NCBI GenBank assembly: GCA_027490955.1
Contig: JAIXXB010000009.1
Location: forward strand, 1-39,480
Length of the DNA stretch: 39,480 nucleotides
Source of the DNA: Rhodobacter sp.
Lineage (GTDB): Bacteria; Pseudomonadota; Alphaproteobacteria; Rhodobacterales; Rhodobacteraceae
Reading direction: 5' to 3'
In this document: one piece after another, positions 8,565 to 19,908 of the stretch
Position numbering within the stretch: position 1 is the first letter of the stretch
Layout: each line of letters begins with the position of its first letter
Notes under the pieces: model-generated
What the model saw: only the letters and a program-made list of their open reading frames with translations
Database searches by the model: none
What the model was told of the DNA's origin: nothing
Position numbers and translations under genes: made by a program

Positions 8565-9617
8565 TCATGGCGTGGTTTCAAGCAGCTTTTGCAAGATCAA
8601 ATCGCTGCATTGCCCTGTGCCATAATCTGCAATCGGCTTTGGCGCGCAGGCATACTGCTCCTTTGTCCAAAGCCTGTTCCATCCCGCCGTGATCGTTTCG
8701 ACCCATTCGGTATCATCGCGCAGGGTGACGCATCTAACCCCATGAAAATAGGCTTCTTTCTGGACGCCGCCAGAATCTGTCATCACCAGCTTGGCCGCGC
8801 GCAGCAGAGATTGCATCGCCAAATAGGGTTGCGGGTCAAGCAGGTGAAAACCCGCCAAAGAAATCGAAAACTCGTCGCATTTGCGCCGGGTGTTCGGATG
8901 GATTGGAAAGACCAGTTGGTAATCTTGCCCCTGCGCGCGGATATAATCCAGAACCCTATTCATGCGCGCGGGATCACCCACGGTGTCGGCGCGGTGCAGG
9001 GTGACCAAGGCTATCGGGCGGGCAGGGTCTATGCCAAGGGTTTGCCAAAAGGCAGCAGGGGGAGCCGCTTGCGCGAACATTTTGACCGCGTCGAACATGA
9101 TATCGCCCACGTGAAAAACGCCTTTGGTTAGATTTTCGCGCTGCAAGTTGGCGACAGAATCGCGCGTTGGGCAAAACAACAAATCGCTGACATGGTCGGT
9201 GAGAATGCGGTTAATCTCTTCGGGCATCATTTTGTTGAACGATCGCAGGCCCGCCTCGATATGGCACACAGGGATATGCCGTTTTGCGGCAGTTAGGGCG
9301 GCGGCAAGGGTGGAGTTGGTGTCGCCATAAACCACGCACCAATCACAGCTTTCACGGTCCAAAATCTCTTCGAATTTGGTCATGATTTCGCCAGTCATGC
9401 CGCCGTGGCTGCGGTGCTGCAAATCCAGTTTGTAATCTGCTGTCTTTATCCCCAGTTCCGAGAAAAACACATCCGACATGCCATGATCATAGTGTTGGCC
9501 CGTGTGCACCAACACCTCGTCTATGCCATAATCAGGCGCGCGTTTGCGCAAGACCGCCGCCTTGATGAATTGCGGCCTTGCGCCGACCACGGTAACAATT
9601 TTTAACGGCTTTCCCAT
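8565..9617 (-). CDS. wbpI: Non-hydrolysing UDP-sugar 2-epimerase, WbpI-like
   Basis: A 350-residue GT-B-fold epimerase of the WecB/WbpI group. Visible are VGARPQFIKAA near the start, HTGQHYD, VYGDTNSTLAAALTAAK and HIEAGLRSFNKMMPEEINR, which hold the conserved nucleotide and catalytic acidic residues, and VTDSGGVQKEA late in the protein. Since WbpA, WbpB, WbpD and WbpE homologues stand on the divergent strand, the likely reaction is C2 epimerisation of UDP-2,3-diacetamido-glucuronic acid to the mannuronic form. Plain UDP-GlcNAc/ManNAc epimerisation (WecB) cannot be excluded. The ATG overlaps the upstream glycosyltransferase stop as TGATG, so the two are probably coupled. Confidence 0.85.
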   Translation of the reverse strand: MGKPLKIVTVVGARPQFIKAAVLRKRAPDYGIDEVLVHTGQHYDHGMSDVFFSELGIKTADYKLDLQHRSHGGMTGEIMTKFEEILDRESCDWCVVYGDTNSTLAAALTAAKRHIPVCHIEAGLRSFNKMMPEEINRILTDHVSDLLFCPTRDSVANLQRENLTKGVFHVGDIMFDAVKMFAQAAPPAAFWQTLGIDPARPIALVTLHRADTVGDPARMNRVLDYIRAQGQDYQLVFPIHPNTRRKCDEFSISLAGFHLLDPQPYLAMQSLLRAAKLVMTDSGGVQKEAYFHGVRCVTLRDDTEWVETITAGWNRLWTKEQYACAPKPIADYGTGQCSDLILQKLLETTP

Positions 9618-10978
9618 CAGGCGTAAACCTGCGCTAAGGCGGGTTCATAAGTTTCCCAGTTTTCTGTCTGGCTGAAGCGAAGGCAGTTCTGCCGCCAGTG
9701 ATCTAGGCGTTTGGGGGTGGCACTGCGCAGGGCCGCCGTGATGTCATCGGGGCCAAAGTCGCGCGGCAATAGCAGGCCAATATCGTGCTGGGTGATGATC
9801 TTGCTCATCTCGACCAGATCGGTGGCCAAAATTGGAACGCCGGCATTTGGGTATTCCCACAGTTTGTTGGGCGTGCAGTAAAGATGATTTCGCGAGGTGT
9901 TCTCGTAAGGAATAACCCCTAGGTCGGCCCCCGATGTCCAATCTTGCAAATCTTGGTGCGGGGCGGGCGGTATCAGCGCGATGCAGGGTGCATCACTTTG
10001 GCGCGCGGGATTTAGGGATGCGGCGGCCCGTTCAATGGCCCCCGACAGCGGCCCCGACCCCATGAAAACAAGGCTCCAATCGGGGGGGGAATTTGGGGCC
10101 GCGCGCAGAAGGATGGAAATCCCGCGACCATGTGCCAGCCCCCCTTGGAACAGCAGAATTTTTTGGCCCGCACGCACCCCCGCCGCTGCGCGCAGGCGAC
10201 CGCGATCCAACGTCTTTGTGACAGGGCGGCGCGTTGCATTCATCACGACAACGGCCTTTGGCAATTTTGGGTATTCCTGGGCATAAAATTCGGCAAATGA
10301 AGCCGAGATGGTGATGAGCCCATCAATTTTGGCCGAGGCGCGCTGGATCAGCGCGCGGATCAATTGGCTTTGATAGGTCGAGACGTGGCTCATGTCGGTG
10401 TAAAACTCGTGTGCGTCCCAAATCAGCCGAATGCCGGGTTCCGCCGATTTTATCTTTGCCCCCGCCATCAAGGCAATGATGTCATGACAATGCACGGCAT
10501 CATAGCCTTTGCCTATAACTTGGGCGGCCAAGGCGTTGGCTAAAGTAGTGTAGGCAAAATTCATGATTGCCCAGGCGCGAAGGGCGCTTTTGAACAGCAG
10601 GGCGGCGGCGGCAAGTGCCAAAACAATGGCTGCAAGCGGGGTAGAGACGTAGAACAACAGGGCAAGGGCTGCGACAATAGCTGCTATAAAAACGGCTTTC
10701 CCAAAGGGTGAGCGCAATGCGCCCTTGATCCATTTGAACAGGTTTAGGGCGATGCCGAGGTAAGGCGACAAATCCTGCTCGTTAAGGATTTTCAATGTCG
10801 CGCCACCCTCGATGATTTCGGGATAGCTTTGATCACCGCGCGAAAATCCAAATACCTCAACCCTATGCCCAAGCCTTACAAGACTGCCCGCCTCTTTGCG
10901 AACACGGGCGTCAACCAGAACATTATTATGCACCAGAATCGCAATTCGCTTTGCGGGCAAGGTGTAGGATTTACTCAA
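9617..10978 (-). CDS. Family 4-type glycosyltransferase with an inserted membrane hairpin
   Basis: A 453-residue GT-B retaining glycosyltransferase. The N-terminal domain shows VHNNVLVDARVRKEA. The C-terminal donor domain shows LLFQGGLAHGRGI, LGVIPYEN and NHLYCTPNKLWEYPNAGVPILATDL, with the acidic motif of GT4 in this last segment. Unusually, two strongly hydrophobic segments (about 94-111 and 113-130) interrupt the N-terminal domain, so the enzyme may be anchored in the inner membrane rather than only peripheral. The start is TTG 10978 with AAAAAGGA nine bases upstream. It is the first gene of the minus-strand operon and faces wbpA across a 338-base divergent region. Sugar specificity is unknown. 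Confidence 0.85.
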   Translation of the reverse strand: MSKSYTLPAKRIAILVHNNVLVDARVRKEAGSLVRLGHRVEVFGFSRGDQSYPEIIEGGATLKILNEQDLSPYLGIALNLFKWIKGALRSPFGKAVFIAAIVAALALLFYVSTPLAAIVLALAAAALLFKSALRAWAIMNFAYTTLANALAAQVIGKGYDAVHCHDIIALMAGAKIKSAEPGIRLIWDAHEFYTDMSHVSTYQSQLIRALIQRASAKIDGLITISASFAEFYAQEYPKLPKAVVVMNATRRPVTKTLDRGRLRAAAGVRAGQKILLFQGGLAHGRGISILLRAAPNSPPDWSLVFMGSGPLSGAIERAAASLNPARQSDAPCIALIPPAPHQDLQDWTSGADLGVIPYENTSRNHLYCTPNKLWEYPNAGVPILATDLVEMSKIITQHDIGLLLPRDFGPDDITAALRSATPKRLDHWRQNCLRFSQTENWETYEPALAQVYA

Positions 10979-11316
10979 ACTTGTGTCCTTTTTCGCAATC
11001 CGTCCGGGCGCGACTGTCCAATGCCATAAGATAAACGCTGTGCGCCTCTAACTCAAGCCATGTCTGCTGCGGGTAGATTTTTCAAGGCGCTTAAGGCAAA
11101 TGGAGGCGAAATTAATCGCTAAAGCAAGCGTCGAAACTTGGGTCGTACCTCCCCAAAGGTTTCTGATCTGGCTGCACGCCCGTAGTTGGTGGTTGAAGGT
11201 GTGGCCTCTCAGTGGTATCGGAGCGATGTATGAAAGCTGTGTATTCTGCACGGCGGCATGTTACCACAAAGGTCAAGGTTGCGGTGCCGCTGCAACATTG
11301 ACAGACACAGTTTTGG
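10979..11316. promoter_or_regulatory. Divergent intergenic region between the two wbp-type operons
   Basis: These 338 bases separate a minus-strand operon (glycosyltransferase-wbpI) from a plus-strand operon (wbpA onward). They should therefore contain both promoters. Short open frames here lack ribosome sites and family resemblance. The base composition is more even than in the flanking genes. I could not pick a convincing -35/-10 pair or operator on either strand. Confidence 0.45.
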
Positions 11317-13597
<2,281 letters not shown>

Positions 13598-13598
<1 letters not shown>

Positions 13599-14179
13599 TG
13601 GCCTTTCAGCAGCATCCCAGCGCAGTTATTGACGAGGGCGCCGAAATAGGCGAGGGCAGCCGCGTGTGGCATTTTGCCCATGTCTGCGGCGGGGCAAAAG
13701 TGGGCCGTGGCGTGTCATTGGGCCAGAACGTGTTTGTGGGCAACAAAGTGGTGATCGGGGATCACTGCAAGGTGCAAAACAATGTCTCGGTTTATGATAA
13801 TGTGACGTTAGAGGAGGGCGTATTTTGCGGCCCTTCGATGGTGTTCACCAATGTCTATAACCCGCGCAGCATGATTGCCCGCAAGGACCAGTATCGCGAT
13901 ACGCTGGTGAAAACGGGGGCAACGCTTGGGGCCAATTGCACCATTGTTTGCGGGGTTACGATTGGGGCCTTTGCCTTTGTTGGGGCAGGGGCGGTAGTGA
14001 CCAAAGACGTGCCAGATTTCGCGCTGATCGTGGGCGTGCCGGGCCGCCACAAAGGCTGGATGAGTGCCTATGGCGAGCAGTTGGATTTGCCGCTGCGGGG
14101 CGAGGGCGACGCGATTTGCCCCTATACGGGTGATGCCTATCATCTGCGGGGTGGGCGTGTCACCCGCCAGCCAGCCTAG
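13598..14179 (+). CDS. wbpD: UDP-3-amino sugar N-acetyltransferase, WbpD-like
   Basis: Acetylates the C3 amine of the UDP-GlcNAc(3N)A intermediate with acetyl-CoA. The 193-residue protein is a left-handed beta-helix with hexapeptide turns from about residue 10 to 140. It has FTNVYNPR, whose Asn85 corresponds to the catalytic asparagine of WlbB/WbpD enzymes, followed by the expected loop with [19 protein letters not shown]. Length and order match WbpD. It is translationally coupled to wbpB (TGATG). A 93-base gap without a gene follows before the next glycosyltransferase. Confidence 0.9.
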
Positions 14180-14272
14180 CCCGTTTTGGCGCGGCGAGTT
14201 CGCCGTTTTCATATGGTTGCGCGCCGCTTAAGTTGGTAGCAGCCCGCAACGCCTTGAAAGACCGGAACCTAA

Positions 14273-15397
14273 ATGCCCACCAAAATCGCGCATATCTCGA
14301 CGGTACATAAGCGGACGGACACGCGCATTTTCGTCAAGGAATTGGGCAGCCTTGCCGCCGCGCTGGACGCCGAGGTGATCTTTCTGGTTCAGGATGGCCT
14401 GCCCGACGAGGTGATTGGCGGGGTCAAAATCCGCTCGGCTGGGCCAAAGCTGTCGTGGCAAAGATACCGCTTTGCAATCGGCATTTGGCGGATGCTGGCG
14501 CGCGTGTTGCGTGAGGGTGCAACGATTGTGCATTTTCACGACCCAGAATTGATCCCAGTCGGCATAATCCTAAAGGCGTTGGGCAAAAAGGTTATTTATG
14601 ACGTGCACGAAGATGTGCCCAAACAGCTGTTTCACAGGGGCATTAAATCGCTTTGGCTGCGATATATCTTAAGCTGGGCATACCTGCTGTTTGAACGCAT
14701 TGGCATGGCGGTGTTTGATGCCTGTTTCGTCGTCGTGCCCGAGATGCAGGCGCGGTTTCGCCATGGCAACACGTTGCTTCTGGCCAATTTTCCCAGCTTG
14801 GCCGAGTTTCCGCCCCCATCGCCCCAGCCGCCCCCACGCGAACCTGCCCGTTTCGTTTACGTCGGCGGCCTTTCCCTAGTGCGCGGCCTATGTGAAATGA
14901 TCGATGCCGTGGGATTGGTAAAGGATCAGAGTGCCAGCCTGCATTTGCATGGCAATTTTCCGAATGCAGGGATCGAGGCTGCTATGGGGCAGCGCGCGGG
15001 GTGGACGCGGGTGCGCTTTCACGGATGGGGCGAGCGCGGAGATGTTGTAGGTGCCCTGTCCTCGGCCACGGCAGGGCTTGTGGTTTTGCACCCCACGCCG
15101 CAATATTTAATCGCCTATCCCGTCAAACTGTTTGAATATATGGCTGCGGGTCTCCCGGTGATCGCCTCGGACTTTCCGCTATGGCGCGAGATTGTGACGG
15201 GCGCAAATTGCGGGCTGTTGGTGGACCCGATGGACCCAGCGGCAATTGCCAAGGCGATGGACTGGATGATTGAAAACCCCGCCGAGGCGGCAGAAATGGG
15301 GCGGCAGGGCCGCCGCGCCGTTGAAAGTCGCTACAACTGGGAAACCGAAAGCGTGAAGCTGATTGATCTGTACCGCCGCCTGATTGGCCATGGTTAG
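14273..15397 (+). CDS. Family 4-type glycosyltransferase
   Basis: A 374-residue GT-B glycosyltransferase. The N-terminal acceptor domain starts KIAHISTVHKRTDTRIFVKE and has VHFHDPELIP. The donor domain has FVYVGGLSLVRG, VVLHPTPQYLIAYPVKLFEYMAAGLPVI and the E-x7-E-type acidic region of GT4 enzymes. A proline-rich linker sits near residues 180-190. It stands between wbpD and wbpE, the position held by WbpH-type transferases in comparable loci. It may therefore transfer the diacetamido-uronic acid, but the donor is inferred from position only. Confidence 0.85.
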   Translation: MPTKIAHISTVHKRTDTRIFVKELGSLAAALDAEVIFLVQDGLPDEVIGGVKIRSAGPKLSWQRYRFAIGIWRMLARVLREGATIVHFHDPELIPVGIILKALGKKVIYDVHEDVPKQLFHRGIKSLWLRYILSWAYLLFERIGMAVFDACFVVVPEMQARFRHGNTLLLANFPSLAEFPPPSPQPPPREPARFVYVGGLSLVRGLCEMIDAVGLVKDQSASLHLHGNFPNAGIEAAMGQRAGWTRVRFHGWGERGDVVGALSSATAGLVVLHPTPQYLIAYPVKLFEYMAAGLPVIASDFPLWREIVTGANCGLLVDPMDPAAIAKAMDWMIENPAEAAEMGRQGRRAVESRYNWETESVKLIDLYRRLIGHG

Positions 15398-15525
15398 ACC
15401 GCACCGCCTGCCATATTGCGGGGCGGCGGAGTGTACTGTATAGCCCGCATTAGTTGTTAAACATTCCGCTGAAGGGGCTTGGCCCACAGCTTTAGCCAAT
15501 GGCTTGGTAGAAAGACGCTGTATTC

Positions 15526-16644
15526 ATGATTTCCTTTATTGATCTGGCCGCCCAGCAACGCCAAATTCGCGCGCGGATCGACGCGCGTATTGGGCAGGTG
15601 CTGGACCATGGCGGCTATATCATGGGCCCCGAAGTGGCCGAATTGGAAGCGGCGCTGGCCACCTTTTGCGGGGCCAAGTATTGCATCACCTGCGCCAATG
15701 GCACCGATGCCTTGCATATCGCGCTGATGGCGCTGGGCATTGGCGGGGCCAAAGATGCCGTGATCGTGCCTTCGTTCACCTTTGCCGCCACTGCCGAAGC
15801 GCCCTGCCTTGTGGGAGCCACCCCGATTTTCGCTGATATTGACCCCGAAACCTATAACATCGACCCGGCCAGCCTGATGCGCTGCATCGATCATGCGCGG
15901 GCAAACGGGTTGGCCCCAAAGGCCATTATCGCTGTGGATATGTTCGGTCTGCCCGCGCCCTATGGCGCTATCCGCGAAATTGTCGATGACCAAAACCTAA
16001 CCCTGATCGGCGACAGTGCGCAGGGGTTTGGCGGGCTGATTGATGGGCGCATGACGGGCACATTTGGCACCATCACCACCACGTCGTTCTTCCCAGCCAA
16101 GCCTTTGGGCTGCTATGGCGATGGTGGGGCGATCTTTACCGATGATGCCGATCTGGCCAAATTGCTGGACAGTCTGCGCGTGCATGGCAAGGGCACCGAG
16201 AAATATGACAATGTGCGCGTTGGAACTAATTCGCGGCTGGATACGTTGCAGGCAGCCATTTTGCTGGAAAAACTGGCGATCTATGCAGGCGAGTTGGATG
16301 CGCGGGATCGGATTGCCCAGCGGTACACAGCGGCGCTGGGCCAGCGCTTTATCGCGCCGCGCGTGCACAAAGGGTATCGATCCATTTGGGCGCAATACAC
16401 GCTGCGCACCGAAACCGAGGCAGAGCGTGATGCCGCCATGTCGCGGTTGAAGGCCAAAGATATTCCCACCATGATCTACTATCCCCGCCCCTTGCATCTG
16501 CAATCGGCCTATCGTGCCTTTCCGCAAGATCCGCAGGGGTTGGCTGGGTCTGAACGTGCCTCAAAAACCGTGTTCAGCCTGCCAATGCACCCCTATCTGA
16601 CCGAGCAAGACCAAGATCAGGTCATCGTGGCGCTGTTGGAATGA
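15526..16644 (+). CDS. wbpE: UDP-3-keto sugar aminotransferase, WbpE-like (DegT family)
   Basis: A PLP enzyme of 372 residues that transfers an amino group from glutamate to C3 of the 3-keto UDP-uronate. Conserved features are GTDALHIAL, IGDSAQGFGG (161-170, with Asp163 facing the pyridine nitrogen), the Schiff-base Lys192 in SFFPAKPLGCYGDGG, and GTNSRLDTLQAAIL. The FFPAKPLG motif is that of the WbpE/WlbC type. It completes the WbpA-B-D-E set on this strand. A 128-base noncoding gap precedes it, so it may have its own promoter. The ribosome site is weak. Confidence 0.9.
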   Translation: MISFIDLAAQQRQIRARIDARIGQVLDHGGYIMGPEVAELEAALATFCGAKYCITCANGTDALHIALMALGIGGAKDAVIVPSFTFAATAEAPCLVGATPIFADIDPETYNIDPASLMRCIDHARANGLAPKAIIAVDMFGLPAPYGAIREIVDDQNLTLIGDSAQGFGGLIDGRMTGTFGTITTTSFFPAKPLGCYGDGGAIFTDDADLAKLLDSLRVHGKGTEKYDNVRVGTNSRLDTLQAAILLEKLAIYAGELDARDRIAQRYTAALGQRFIAPRVHKGYRSIWAQYTLRTETEAERDAAMSRLKAKDIPTMIYYPRPLHLQSAYRAFPQDPQGLAGSERASKTVFSLPMHPYLTEQDQDQVIVALLE

Positions 16645-16684
16645 TGCCGCGCCCGCCCGCAAAGAGACAGGCGATCACCGCCCC

Positions 16685-17281
16685 ATGATGAAACGTGCGT
16701 TCGACATCGTGGTCTCTGCGGTTGGGCTGATATTCCTGTTGCCGGTGTTTATTGCGGTTGACTTGGCGATACGGCTGCGCATGGGCGCGCCCGTGCTGTT
16801 TTTCCAAATGCGCCCCGGCCTTGAGGGCAAACCGTTTATGCTGATTAAGTTTCGCACGATGACCAACGCACTTGATGCAGATGGCACCCCCCGCCCCGAT
16901 GCCGATCGTTTGACCAAACTAGGCAGCTTTTTGCGTGCAACATCGCTGGATGAATTGCCCGAGCTGTGGTGCGTGTTGAAGGGCGATATGAGCCTTGTCG
17001 GCCCGCGCCCCTTGCTGACCGAATACCTGCCCCTTTATTCCAAAACCCAGGCCCGCCGCCACGAGATGCGGCCCGGAATCACCGGCTGGGCACAGGTGAA
17101 TGGGCGCAATGCCATTTCATGGGACCAGAAATTCGCGCTGGATGTTTGGTATATCGACAATCATAGCCTGTGGTTGGATATCAAAATCATCCTGCGCACA
17201 TTTGGCAAGGTTTTGGCGCGCGAGGGTATCTCGGCCAAGGGCGAAGAAACGATGTCCAAATTTAAAGGGGGTGGAACATGA
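16685..17281 (+). CDS. Initiating phosphoglycosyl transferase (bacterial sugar transferase, PglC-like)
   Basis: A monotopic membrane enzyme of 198 residues that should move a phospho-sugar from a UDP-sugar to undecaprenyl phosphate, starting the repeat unit. It has the single re-entrant N-terminal helix (residues 8-30) and KFRTM (55-59). The catalytic Asp89-Glu90 dyad is in TSLDELPEL. GPRPL (106-110) and RPGITGWAQVNGRN follow. The small size without extra transmembrane helices matches PglC/WecP-type minimal enzymes rather than WbaP or WcaJ. With a PglE-like aminotransferase directly downstream, the primer sugar could be a UDP-4-amino- or diacetamido-6-deoxy sugar. Confidence 0.9.
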   Translation: MMKRAFDIVVSAVGLIFLLPVFIAVDLAIRLRMGAPVLFFQMRPGLEGKPFMLIKFRTMTNALDADGTPRPDADRLTKLGSFLRATSLDELPELWCVLKGDMSLVGPRPLLTEYLPLYSKTQARRHEMRPGITGWAQVNGRNAISWDQKFALDVWYIDNHSLWLDIKIILRTFGKVLAREGISAKGEETMSKFKGGGT

Positions 17282-17370
17282 TGCCCATTAAGCTGAACCC
17301 GCCTTGCGATTTTGGGCGCGCCTGCGCGCACCCTATGCGCCCCGCCAAACCTTTTACCAAGGACTGACCC

Positions 17371-18510
17371 ATGCAAGAGATGCGCATTTTCCTATCGCGC
17401 CCCCATATGTCTGGCCGTGAACAGGACTGGGTGGCCAAGGCCTTTGACTCGAATTTTGTCACCCCACTTGGCCCCCAACTGGATGCGTTTGAAAAGGTGG
17501 TGGGCGATTATCTTGGCCATGGGCTGCACTGCGTGGCGCTGTCCTCCGGCTCGGCTGCGCTGCACTTGGCGCTGCGCCTTGCGGGCGTAGGGCAGGGGGA
17601 CGAGGTTTGGATTTCCTCCATGACCTTTGCAGGCGGGATTTTTCCTGTGTGCTATCAGGGGGCCAATCCCCGCTTTTTCGATTTGTCGCCCGACAGCTGG
17701 ACGATCGACACAGATCTGTTGGCCGCAGAATTGGCCAAGGCGGCCAAGGAAAACCGCCTGCCCAAAGCGATTGTTCCCACAGACCTTTACGGCCAATCGG
17801 TGGATTTGGGGCCGCTGGAACATCTGGCCGCGCAGTACCAAGTGCGGCTGATTGTGGACAGCGCCGAAAGCCTTGGCGCGCTATTTCAGCCCAGCCGCAA
17901 GGCGGGCACTGGCGGGGATGCTGCCATTTTGTCCTTTAACGGCAACAAGATTATCACGACGTCGGGCGGCGGCATGTTGGTGACGCGGCACGAGGAATGG
18001 GCCAAACAAGCGCGGTTTTTGGCGACACAAGCGCGCGATCCCGCCCCGCATTACCAACACTCGACGGTTGGGTATAACTATCGGCTGTCCAACATCTGCG
18101 CGGCGATTGGCCTTGGCCAGATGGAGGTGCTGGATACCCGCGTGCAGCGCCGACGCGCGATATTTGACCGCTATCGCACCGCCCTTTCGCGCGCGGGCGT
18201 GGATTTTATGCCCGAACCAAAGGGGCGGTATTCGACCCGTTGGCTGACGGCGATGACGATTGATCCGACCCTCACCGGTGTTTCGCGCGAAGATATTCGA
18301 TTGGCCCTTTTGGCAGAACTGATTGAATCGCGCCCCCTGTGGAAGCCGATGCATATGCAGCCGCTGTTTGCAAGCGCGCCCTATCACGGCACTGGCGTGG
18401 ATGAGGCGCTATTTGCCAACGGGCTGTGCCTGCCATCGGGCAGCGATATGACGGATGACCAGCAAGACGAGGTGATTGGCCATATCACCCGCCTGTTGGA
18501 TCGGCGGTGA
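17371..18510 (+). CDS. DegT-family aminotransferase, PglE-like
   Basis: A PLP-dependent sugar aminotransferase of 379 residues. It has ALSSGSAALHLAL, IVDSAESLGA (Asp163), the internal aldimine Lys193 in SFNGNKIITTSGGGM, and GYNYRLSNICAAIGLGQ. The SFNGNK(I/L)ITT motif is that of PglE-type C4 aminotransferases acting on UDP-4-keto-6-deoxy-GlcNAc, unlike the FFPAKPLG of the WbpE-like protein. It follows the PglC-like transferase by 89 bases, with AAGGA upstream of the ATG. No dedicated 4,6-dehydratase or acetyltransferase is adjacent. The dehydratase at 23.5 kb and the PglD/NeuD-like acetyltransferase at 31.8 kb may serve it. Confidence 0.87.
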   Translation: MQEMRIFLSRPHMSGREQDWVAKAFDSNFVTPLGPQLDAFEKVVGDYLGHGLHCVALSSGSAALHLALRLAGVGQGDEVWISSMTFAGGIFPVCYQGANPRFFDLSPDSWTIDTDLLAAELAKAAKENRLPKAIVPTDLYGQSVDLGPLEHLAAQYQVRLIVDSAESLGALFQPSRKAGTGGDAAILSFNGNKIITTSGGGMLVTRHEEWAKQARFLATQARDPAPHYQHSTVGYNYRLSNICAAIGLGQMEVLDTRVQRRRAIFDRYRTALSRAGVDFMPEPKGRYSTRWLTAMTIDPTLTGVSREDIRLALLAELIESRPLWKPMHMQPLFASAPYHGTGVDEALFANGLCLPSGSDMTDDQQDEVIGHITRLLDRR

Positions 18511-18571
18511 TCGGGCCTTGCAGCCAGCCGCCAATAGGTCGTAGATTGGGTTACGTTATTGGCTGTGAACA

Positions 18572-19786
18572 ATGAAATCGCTTTGGTTTATTTCCAAATA
18601 TGTAGTTCCCCCGTATGCAGCCATCTCTGGCGCGCGGGGTTTCCTGATTTTGCGCGAGATGGCGAAGATGGGGGTGGATTGCCATTTGATCTGCTCGGAC
18701 TCGAACCATTTGGCCAAACCTCCGGTTCTAACAGGCCCCGTGCTGGACGAAGAAATTGACGGTGTGCGCGTACATTGGCTGCGAACGCGAAAGTACAAAG
18801 GTTCTGCCAGCATAGGGCGCATTATTAGTTGGCTGGATTTTGAATGGCAGCTGTTCAAAATGCCAAAGGTGGCGCTGGGCGTGCCAGATGTCATCATTGT
18901 GTCCAGCCTGTCTTTGATAACGATCCTCAGCGGTCTGTATCTGCGCCGCAAATACCGCTGCAAACTAGTGTTCGAAGTGCGCGATATCTGGCCGCTGTCC
19001 TTGCAAGAATTGCGGGGGTTAAGTCGTTGGCACCCCGCCGTTCTGGTGCTGGCTTGGGTAGAACGGCTGGGGTATCGCCATGCCGATCTGGTGGTGGGCA
19101 CGATGCCGAACCTGCAAGCGCGCGTGACGGAAGTACTGGGCTATGCCCGCCCCGTGGGCTGCATTCCGCAAGGCGTTGATGTAGCGCCCTCGAAGATCAC
19201 GCAGGACAGTCATCCAATGTCGCCTTCGCTGCCGAAGGGCAAATTTATTGTGGCCTATGCTGGATCGGTGGGTCTTGGCAATGCATTGAACAGTTTGTTC
19301 GAAGCCGCCCGCGCCTTGCGCAACCGCAATGACATCCATTTTCTGATTTTGGGAAAGGGTGAGTTAATGGAGACCTTTCAAACAGCCAATGCCGACTTGC
19401 CAAACCTGACCTTCGTGGGCGCGTTGCCAAAATCTGCCATGCAAAGCGTGCTGGACGAATGCGACCTAATGTATCTGTCGTCGCCGAAATCGCGAATCTG
19501 GGACTATGGGCAGTCAAAGAACAAGGTTATCGACTATATGCTATCGGGCAAACCAGTGCTGGCGGCCTACAGCGGGTTCCCCTCGATGCTAAACGAGGCA
19601 GGCTGCGGCCGCTTTATTGCAGCCGAGGATACAGGGGCCCTGATCGCTGCGATTGAAGAGTTTGCCGCGATGCCAAAGCCGCAGCGCGATGCTATGGGGC
19701 AGGCGGGGCGCGATTGGGTGTTAAAGCATCGACCGTTTTCCGAATTGGCCAAGGCATATCTGCAATTGATTGAAAAAATCGCCTAA
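18572..19786 (+). CDS. Family 4-type glycosyltransferase, WbuB-like
   Basis: A 404-residue GT-B glycosyltransferase. The N-terminal domain shows FISKYVVPPYAAISGARGF and FEVRDIWPLSLQEL, typical of WbuB/GT4 transferases that add to an initiating N-acetylated sugar. The donor domain shows VAYAGSVGLGNALNSLFEAA, FVGALPKSAMQSVL and KNKVIDYMLSGKPVLAAYSG. It lies next to the initiating transferase and PglE-like gene, so addition of the second sugar is a reasonable but unproven guess. It is preceded by 61 noncoding bases. Confidence 0.85.
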   Translation: MKSLWFISKYVVPPYAAISGARGFLILREMAKMGVDCHLICSDSNHLAKPPVLTGPVLDEEIDGVRVHWLRTRKYKGSASIGRIISWLDFEWQLFKMPKVALGVPDVIIVSSLSLITILSGLYLRRKYRCKLVFEVRDIWPLSLQELRGLSRWHPAVLVLAWVERLGYRHADLVVGTMPNLQARVTEVLGYARPVGCIPQGVDVAPSKITQDSHPMSPSLPKGKFIVAYAGSVGLGNALNSLFEAARALRNRNDIHFLILGKGELMETFQTANADLPNLTFVGALPKSAMQSVLDECDLMYLSSPKSRIWDYGQSKNKVIDYMLSGKPVLAAYSGFPSMLNEAGCGRFIAAEDTGALIAAIEEFAAMPKPQRDAMGQAGRDWVLKHRPFSELAKAYLQLIEKIA

Positions 19787-19908
19787 CAGGTGGCGTTTAG
19801 GCTGGGCGAGTTTAACGCACCTTCCCCAGCCATAAGTGCAAGGAAATCCAGTTGACCTTGGGCCGTATGTCTGGTGAGACATGGGCGGATAACACAAAGG
19901 AGACAGCG

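Noticed and set aside
17281-17370. Small open frame after the initiating transferase as a missing PglD
   Set aside because: It is under 30 codons, with no acetyltransferase repeats and no ribosome site of its own.
18523-18562. GCCAATA...TATTGGC inverted words before the WbuB-like gene as an operator or terminator
   Set aside because: The spacer is long, there is no T-run, and no second copy occurs in the window.
19800-19831. Stem GGCTGGG/CCCAGCC after the WbuB-like gene as a terminator
   Set aside because: The loop is 18 bases and no T-run follows; too weak to call.
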